Positions 8,301-10,233 of a stretch of 10,233 nucleotides of DNA are shown here, in pieces; positions within the stretch are counted from its first letter, which is position 1; each line of letters starts with the position of its first letter. Made by a program: the position numbers and the translations under genes. Source of the DNA: JAGMDK01 sp023128695 (lineage in GTDB: Bacteria; Planctomycetota; Phycisphaerae; UBA1845; Fen-1342); contig DAOVQG010000170.1 in NCBI GenBank assembly GCA_030628805.1, forward strand, positions 1 to 10,233. Reading direction: 5' to 3'. A model generated the notes under the pieces. The model was given only the letters and a program-made list of their open reading frames with translations. It did not search any database and was not told the origin of the DNA.

Positions 8301-8374
8301 AGCGGCAGCGGCTGGCGGAGATGAAGGACCGCCTGGCGTTGCTCGAACGGAACCTCGCGGACATCGAGGCCTAG
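2318..8374 (+). CDS. uvrA-valS: UvrA (halves in swapped order) fused in frame to N-truncated valyl-tRNA synthetase
   Basis: This is a single open frame of 2018 codons ending in TAG. An in-frame TGA at 2300-2302 closes it upstream, so the start is local. I chose ATG 2318, with a purine-rich AAGGTGAGG about 13 bases before it and a Lys/Arg-rich leader; ATG 2345 (Met10) is an alternative. Residues 33-365 are the UvrA C-terminal half, 403-1085 the UvrA N-terminal half, 1086-1146 translated repeats, and 1147-2018 ValRS from its editing domain onward. UvrA normally has the opposite half order and ends without a partner; ValRS normally begins with about 200 residues that carry HIGH. Repeat-derived segments also interrupt the protein at about 366-402, 641-715, 837-846, 904-923, 1454-1540 and 1674-1703, always in frame. 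The frame has no stops and all surviving motifs look intact, so decay is not obvious. Whether one long protein is really made, or the locus is a rearrangement or assembly artefact, is open. Confidence 0.8.
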   Translation: MAKRTAQGAMRTKSPAKVRADGVAKSNGDVPWLTVRGATQNNLKKINVAFPLGRFTCVTGVSGSGKSSLVNDILYQALARDLNRATTTEPGVHAGIDGLEHLDKVIAIDQSPIGRTPRSNPATYIKVFDEIRALFAKLPDAKLRGYKPGRFSFNVAGHRGGGRCEACEGNGSNRIEMDFLADVWVTCPVCEGRRFGRETQQIRYKGRSIAEVLQMEVREALSHFENVPRLRNMLQTLHDVGLDYIQLGQPSTTLSGGEAQRIKLARELVKKPTGRTLYVLDEPTTGLHFDDIRRLLAVLHGFVDAGNTVVVIEHNLDVLKTADWIIDLGPEGGDEGGYIVAEGTPEEVAAFEGSYTGEALRNVLGTSSEYRVSSSELCKSSAASHESSSPELATRYSELATNSITVVGARQHNLKDLTVSFPRNQTTVCTGVSGSGKTSFAIDTVFTEGYRRYVESLSAYARQFLGQMAKPRVEHVQGLSPAICIEQKAAGKSPRSTVGTVTEIYDYIRVLWARLGTRYCPRCQVPIGTQTADEIVDRIMLLEQGAPIVLLAPVSLGDNESYAGLFNRLKSSGYTRVRIDGEIRLTAEATTLDARRKHRVEVVVDRTIVRKRARGRIAESVEHALALGNGVMTLLAEEVETVHEDSDGATKRQSDEEDNVGSAVRTEDEAVQTEEPRASARAVQRHEQGPARLTDEGDGDEREDRPRYRVSRTPAREFMFSQKLACVQCGTSYEELGPHHFSFNSQLGWCETCEGLGVQRGAPAAAIIKNPGRSLFDGAIAGWQRIARKSPLGRMLVALCEHIGVAPNTPLSEWTPEQKRTLMFGTSGTWLDGSKTFVAPASSRWMLRFQWRGFFPAIDHATRNSWSFRYKLRNVVTDIPCVTCRGGRLRPDAAAVRLIGARPSSAGPPSPASNATPSGPAASPPGKTIVEICEMPLDACAEFFRNLRLDQRERQIAGELLKEIRDRLQFLIDVGLHYLTLHRAAPTLSGGESQRIRLASQIGSGLSGVLYVLDEPTIGLHPRDTRRLINALNKLRELGNTLLMVEHDRDVIRHADRLLDFGPGAGAAGGHIVAQGSAAEFVSTSQDNVAAGPRAGRIHRLEAGATQDVAAGPLKKNVAAGLRTGRRLPGDVVQAALARAAREDAKMGADYLAIATTRPETMLGDTAVAVHPNDERYKHLIGRYCLLPLANRTIPIIADPILVKREFGTGCVKVTPGHDPNDYACGQRQKLEMINILTTDGHVREEERFAPYGGMDRDAARDKVVEDLEALGLMEQIEDYEHEVGHSDRSKTPIEPMLSEQWFMKMGDLAESAMDAVRDGRVQFFPARYAKTYLDWLGEKRDWCISRQLWWGHRIPVWSRPIFPLDEEPKHYDSRRWAIKNIKGLSEEQNRAVEYQVEPAPDQGMLILHVCVKPNRSDIVEILEKDGFERDEDVLDTWFSSALWPFSTLGWPHDQNPERERAGHQNPERERAGHQNPERERAGHQNPERERGGQGEREHAAKTGPVAHAPGTDDTLPTRAGTGPVAHALGTDIALPTRADLDYFYPTSVLVTGREIITLWVARMVMTGLYFLGRVPFQHVFIHPNIQDGQGRRMSKSLGNGVDPVDIIELYGTDALRFTMAQMATETQDARMPVKKTKMPDGREVNTSDKFELGRNFCNKIWQASTGFVLANLEPCGTGIEPCGTGILPVSDENHRQDAGATRKWPRPLKPEELNTEDRWILSRLGGAIADLDRRFARYQINEVTNTLYTFFWSDFCDWYVELVKPRLFGKDDSGKVAPRSDESAGVARQVLAHVLDQTLRLMQPVIPFITEELWRRLREKAPQRGITDIKPAEETLITAAWPDAAAHPRDPQIEREIEALQNVIRALRDTLARINTSRSATKTPAIGKLPRAVIRADEGIAAGLAEQIAVLQRLGRCERIEVGSDVAKPPESATQVLAGVEVYVPLSGLMDLAAERKRLQKERDNLRGHIERLTGKLANEGFVSKAPAAVVEKERQRLAEMKDRLALLERNLADIEA
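3416..3523. repeat. translated interspersed repeat joining the two UvrA halves
   Basis: The left arm (3416-3447) is built from short units of the type agtagcgagtatcgagta. The right arm (3488-3521) is the inverted version (ctcgctactcgctactctg...). They flank about 40 bp of other sequence. It is translated as residues 366-402, giving SSEYRVSSSEL and ELATRYSELATN. It begins right after the natural UvrA C-terminus and ends right before the natural UvrA N-terminus, so it occupies the place an intergenic spacer would hold between two uvrA copies. Similar strings are, from memory, common planctomycete intergenic repeats. Confidence 0.75.
4253..4367. repeat. cluster of three repeat types inside the UvrA region
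   Basis: Three elements follow one another in frame. First is a degenerate tandem of agcgac/cgacaaag units (4253-4287). Second is a perfect 7-bp inverted repeat, GGTCCGC-TGT-GCGGACC (4299-4315). Third is a family A copy (4338-4367) whose arms GCGGGCT and AGCCCGC lie at 4345-4351 and 4354-4360. Together with flanking codons they add about 70 residues between the UvrB-binding region and the first zinc-finger cysteine pair of module 2. E. coli UvrA has only a short connection there. The translation is acidic and charged, as expected of a disordered insert. Confidence 0.75.
4828..4854. repeat. 27-bp palindromic repeat, family C, forward copy
   Basis: The core is CACCGGCT-TCC-AGCCGGTG (4833-4851). 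All 27 bases match, in inverted orientation, the copy at 5609-5635. It is translated as part of FVAPASSRWM, in the insertion-domain area of UvrA module 2. Confidence 0.75.
5028..5081. repeat. palindromic repeat in UvrA module 2
   Basis: A perfect 8-bp inverted repeat (CGCCGGAC at 5032-5039, GTCCGGCG at 5046-5053) is followed by a second, diverged half copy (aggtccggcgg at 5071-5081). It is translated as a Pro/Ser/Ala-rich segment (about residues 904-923) between the RLRPDAAAV strand and the IVEICEMPL strand, a spot where E. coli UvrA has no comparable insertion. Confidence 0.65.
5579..5694. repeat. repeat cluster at the UvrA-ValRS joint
   Basis: Three family B elements occur here: 5579-5607, a partial one at 5640-5657 and 5666-5694. 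They share tgtagcggccgg and, in the full copies, end in a cggccg palindrome half. An inverted family C copy (5609-5635) sits between the first two. A run of nine A residues (5659-5667) precedes the last copy. All three family B copies are read in the same frame (VAAG), the one that avoids the TAG stop in their sequence. Further family B copies lie at 8407-8435 and 8440-8468, in non-coding DNA. The cluster occupies residues 1088-1126, between recognisable UvrA and ValRS. Confidence 0.85.
6678..6797. repeat. four 30-bp direct tandem repeats in valS
   Basis: Four contiguous 30-bp units start at 6678, 6708, 6738 and 6768. The first three are identical and the last differs only near its end. They are translated as QNPERERAGH repeated, in the surface loop right after FSTLGWP. 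The unit is palindrome-poor and there are no spacers, so this is not a CRISPR array. Confidence 0.95.
6824..6937. repeat. two 57-bp tandem repeats carrying the 30-bp element inverted
   Basis: Two 57-bp units (6824-6880 and 6881-6937) are nearly identical. Each contains, at 6828-6856 and 6885-6913, an inverted version of the 30-bp unit found at 6678-6797, with a few differences. The unit length is 19 codons, so the frame is kept. The translation contains TGPVAHA twice. Together with the direct copies it forms a large inverted arrangement within the coding region. Confidence 0.9.
7337..7424. repeat. family C-type long inverted repeat with 21-bp duplication in valS
   Basis: A 21-bp unit is directly duplicated (7337-7357 and 7358-7378; translated EPCGTGI twice). 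The second copy leads into an imperfect inverted repeat with arms 7363-7387 and 7400-7424 (23 of 25 positions pair) and a 12-base loop. It is translated as about residues 1674-1703, ending DAGATRK, just inside the anticodon-binding region. Strings of this GTGILPV...QDAGAT type are, from memory, abundant in planctomycete genomes. Confidence 0.85.
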
Positions 8375-8406
8375 CGCTGTGTCGCAATAGTCGACTTCGA
8401 CCGAAA

Positions 8407-8504
8407 AATGTAGCGGCCAGGCCCCGTACCGGCCGTCCCAATGTAGCAGCCAGCCCCCGTACCGGCCGAAGAGCCGCGGGCTTCAGCCCGCGCGGTCCTT
8501 CGCA
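8407..8504. repeat. repeat array in the convergent intergenic region
   Basis: Two family B copies (8407-8435 and 8440-8468) are followed by a family A copy (8467-8504) close to the one at 2186-2224. The convergent genes end at 8374 and 8605. The GC-rich hairpins could end transcription from either side, but no U-tract follows, so a terminator role is only a possibility. Confidence 0.8.
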
Positions 8505-8529
8505 ACCTATTGCAGCCTTATCACCTTAT

Positions 8530-8593
8530 CACGTTCCCACGTTCCCACGTTCTCACGTTCCCACGTTCTCACGTTCCCACATTCCCACGTTCT
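8530..8593. repeat. 8-bp tandem repeat, eight units
   Basis: Eight consecutive 8-mers fit cacRttcY: five read cacgttcc or the near variant cacattcc, and three read cacgttct. The array ends 12 bp past the stop of the minus-strand secreted protein gene. The unit number is a likely source of length variation between strains. No protein-coding role is evident. Confidence 0.9.
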
Positions 8594-8604
8594 TCGGCAG
8601 ACTG

Positions 8605-10233
8605 TTACGGGCAGGTCGTATTCAAGAGCGCCACCAGTGGATCGATGTCGCGCCAGTTGACCGTGCCGTCGCCGTTCACGTCGTTATTTTCGTACGGGCA
8701 GGCCGGCACGCCGGGGGCGAACATCGCCAGCCAGCCCGCCATGTCGTCGTTCATCCCCGCCACGAAGAAGTCCACGTCACGCCAGCTTATCTCATCGTCG
8801 CAGTTGCTGTCGCCGAGGCACACCGGCGGCGTCGCCAACAGGCCGTAAATCTCGATGTCGTCGATGTTCCAGCCGGAATAGGCGAACGCGCCGGTACCGA
8901 TTTGGTAACCCCAGCGGATGTAGACGGTGGCCTGATTGTCGGCGACGGCCGAGATGTCATATCCGTGCAGCGCCCAGGCACTATCCGCGATCGGGCTGTG
9001 CCCGTTGTCCCAGGTATTGACCCAGGTTGAACCGTTGTTCGACACATCAATCGTGGCATAGGCGTAATTCTGATAATCCGTGTTCAACCAGCGCTGGAAC
9101 TTCAGCTCGACGCCCGTGGCGGTGCTCAAATCCAGCGGACCGAGGGTGCAGTAATACGGTCCGCCCGGGGTGATCGAGTAATCGCCGTAGAGGTTCACGC
9201 CGTAGACATAGTCACCCGTGGCGCCACTGGTCGGGTCGGGACTGCCGTATTCGGTGCCGCCTTGACCGGTCGGCTGACCGAAGGCCCACTCGCCGCTGAT
9301 CGGCCAGCCGGGGTCGGTCTCGAGCGGGAAGCTGTAGATCATCGCCGGCCCGCCGACGGTGATCGAGATGACGGCGATGTTGGAATCGCCGCCCTCGGGC
9401 GGGACGCCGCCGTCGTTGGCCTTGAACTGGAAGCCGTCCGGGCCGTTGTAGAGCATCATTGGGCGGTACTCGACCTGGTTGCCGCCGCCGACCAGCGTAT
9501 AGGGCACGCTCGTGATCTGGCCGGCCCCGAGGTCCCACAGGCTGCCGTGCGCCGGCAGCGCGGTGACGATGTACGTCAAGGCCCCCGGCGGAATCGGCTC
9601 GCCATCATCGCTGGCCTCCAGCGTGATCGTCAGCGGCGTGCCGGTCGCGGTCTGCACCGCGGCACTGCCGGCGGTCGGCGGTCGCGGGCCGCAACTGCCC
9701 ATGGCCGACAGATCGGTCGGGTAATAATCCGGATCGAGGCCGTTGCCCTCCGACAAGCCGGCGATGTGATCACCCGAGTCGATGCCCAGGTAGCTGATCG
9801 TAATCATCCCGTCGTAGAACAGCTCGATCTGGAAGGTGTTGCTGTTAGTCGAACTGTATTCCGGCACGCCTTCCCAGGTCACGACGACGCGGTCGCCCAT
9901 GTCTTTCCAGCTCACCGTCCCGCCGCTGCTGGGGTTCAGGTCGTCGTACAAGGCCGAGACGCGCGGCATCTCAAAATGTTCCTCAAGCGTCTCGTCGTAA
10001 TCTGTGTCGCTGCCGCCGAAGGTGAGGTAGCCGTTGCTGCCGACATAGCAGGAAGTGTAGCTGACGCCGTAGAGCGAGGCCGTCCCGCCGAAGCTAATCA
10101 GCTCGGAATCATCATCGCTGAGGCTGATGGTCGTGCCGCCGGTCGGATCGGTCGGCAACTGCGTGATGTCTTCCGTACAGCCCATGTAGAAGTCGTTCGA
10201 GCCGTTGGGGACGAAGAACAGGGTCAGGCCGTC
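8605..10233 (-). CDS. secreted multidomain protein with C-terminal dockerin-like domain, 5' end outside the window
   Basis: The frame is open from the window edge (10233) to TAA at 8607-8605, so the true start and any signal peptide lie outside. The Met at 10185 is internal to a continuous domain and is not a convincing start. Four regions are visible. The first, about 10233-9690, is a beta-rich domain with YVGSNGYLTFGG and ALYDDLNPSSGGTVSW, a type I associate with planctomycete exported proteins. The second, about 9680-9345, is a cadherin/Ig-like domain. The third, about 9340-8835, is a jelly-roll or MAM-like domain (ELKFQRWLNTDY, GWNIDDIEIYG). The fourth is a dockerin-like C-terminus with two 12-residue calcium loops, DSNCDDEISWRD (8811-8776) and DVNGDGTVNWRD (8682-8647). 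Such proteins are usually extracellular and bind carbohydrate or other proteins. No catalytic domain lies in the visible part; one could precede it. It converges on the uvrA-valS frame. Confidence 0.88.
   Translation of the reverse strand, partial: DGLTLFFVPNGSNDFYMGCTEDITQLPTDPTGGTTISLSDDDSELISFGGTASLYGVSYTSCYVGSNGYLTFGGSDTDYDETLEEHFEMPRVSALYDDLNPSSGGTVSWKDMGDRVVVTWEGVPEYSSTNSNTFQIELFYDGMITISYLGIDSGDHIAGLSEGNGLDPDYYPTDLSAMGSCGPRPPTAGSAAVQTATGTPLTITLEASDDGEPIPPGALTYIVTALPAHGSLWDLGAGQITSVPYTLVGGGNQVEYRPMMLYNGPDGFQFKANDGGVPPEGGDSNIAVISITVGGPAMIYSFPLETDPGWPISGEWAFGQPTGQGGTEYGSPDPTSGATGDYVYGVNLYGDYSITPGGPYYCTLGPLDLSTATGVELKFQRWLNTDYQNYAYATIDVSNNGSTWVNTWDNGHSPIADSAWALHGYDISAVADNQATVYIRWGYQIGTGAFAYSGWNIDDIEIYGLLATPPVCLGDSNCDDEISWRDVDFFVAGMNDDMAGWLAMFAPGVPACPYENNDVNGDGTVNWRDIDPLVALLNTTCP

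Larger units (their letters stand above)
5756..8374 (+). other. valS: valyl-tRNA synthetase portion lacking the HIGH-containing N-terminus
   Basis: ValRS charges tRNA-Val and hydrolyses mischarged Thr-tRNA-Val. Residues 1150-1370 include the editing (CP1) domain, with ATTRPET at 1155-1161 and the GHDPND motif around His1218/Asp1219. WCISRQLWWGHRIP (1343-1356), DTWFSSALWPFSTLGWP (1436-1452) and RMSKSLGNG (KMSKS loop, 1593-1601) follow. Next come the helical anticodon-binding domain (NFCNKIW, FCDWYVELVKP, PFITEELW) and the C-terminal coiled-coil arm (about 1950-2018, with KLANEGFVSKAP). Compared with E. coli ValRS, roughly the first 205 residues are missing, including the PPNVTG-HMGH region that makes half of the active site. 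Aminoacylation by this polypeptide alone is therefore unlikely, while editing and tRNA-binding parts remain. Repeat insertions lie at 1454-1540 and 1674-1703. It could be a relic, a trans-acting fragment or an assembly chimera. Confidence 0.9.

Noticed and set aside
8530..8593. 8-bp tandem units as replication iterons or an origin
   Set aside because: There is no replication initiator gene nearby, the units are shorter than typical iterons, and the site sits between convergent genes with other dispersed repeats.
8605..10185. Met at 10185 as the start of the secreted protein
   Set aside because: The frame stays open to the window edge and the preceding codons (LTLFFVPNGSNDFY) continue the same domain; no signal peptide follows the Met.

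Overview
The window looks like a GC-rich bacterial chromosome, most probably from the Planctomycetota. Two things suggest this. A secreted multidomain protein ends in a dockerin-like double calcium-binding motif of the kind common in planctomycetes. Short palindromic interspersed repeats are also very dense, both between genes and inside one gene, and I recall these sequence families from planctomycete genomes. The assignment is inference from sequence style, with no marker gene behind it.

Layout. Positions 1-143 are a gene-free flank with a small hairpin and a short tandem repeat. Positions 144-1882 (minus strand) hold a two-gene ABC-2 export operon: a NodI/DrrA-type ATPase, then an overlapping six-helix NodJ/DrrB-type permease. 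Positions 1883-2317 are a divergent intergenic region with two palindromic repeats and a strong G-quadruplex-type G-tract. Positions 2318-8374 (plus strand) are one uninterrupted 2018-codon frame. Positions 8375-8604 are a convergent intergenic region filled with repeats, including an 8-bp tandem array. Positions 8605-10233 (minus strand) are the 3' part of a secreted protein gene that runs off the window.

The notable object is the 2018-codon frame. Its first 1085 or so codons are UvrA, the damage-recognition ATPase of nucleotide excision repair, with the halves in reverse order: the usual C-terminal half comes first and the usual N-terminal half second. Without any stop it then becomes valyl-tRNA synthetase, entering at the start of the editing domain. 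About the first 200 ValRS residues, including the HIGH signature, are absent. Both joints (UvrA half to UvrA half, and UvrA to ValRS) lie inside interspersed repeats of the type found between genes, and at least six further in-frame repeat insertions sit in loops of the protein. The arrangement may be a real repeat-mediated rearrangement or a repeat-induced assembly error; the sequence alone cannot decide. As written, the ValRS part cannot form a complete class I active site, so a full valS should exist elsewhere in the genome.

The three transcription units look functionally unrelated: export, repair/translation and a surface protein. I see no tRNA, rRNA, CRISPR array, transposase or phage gene.
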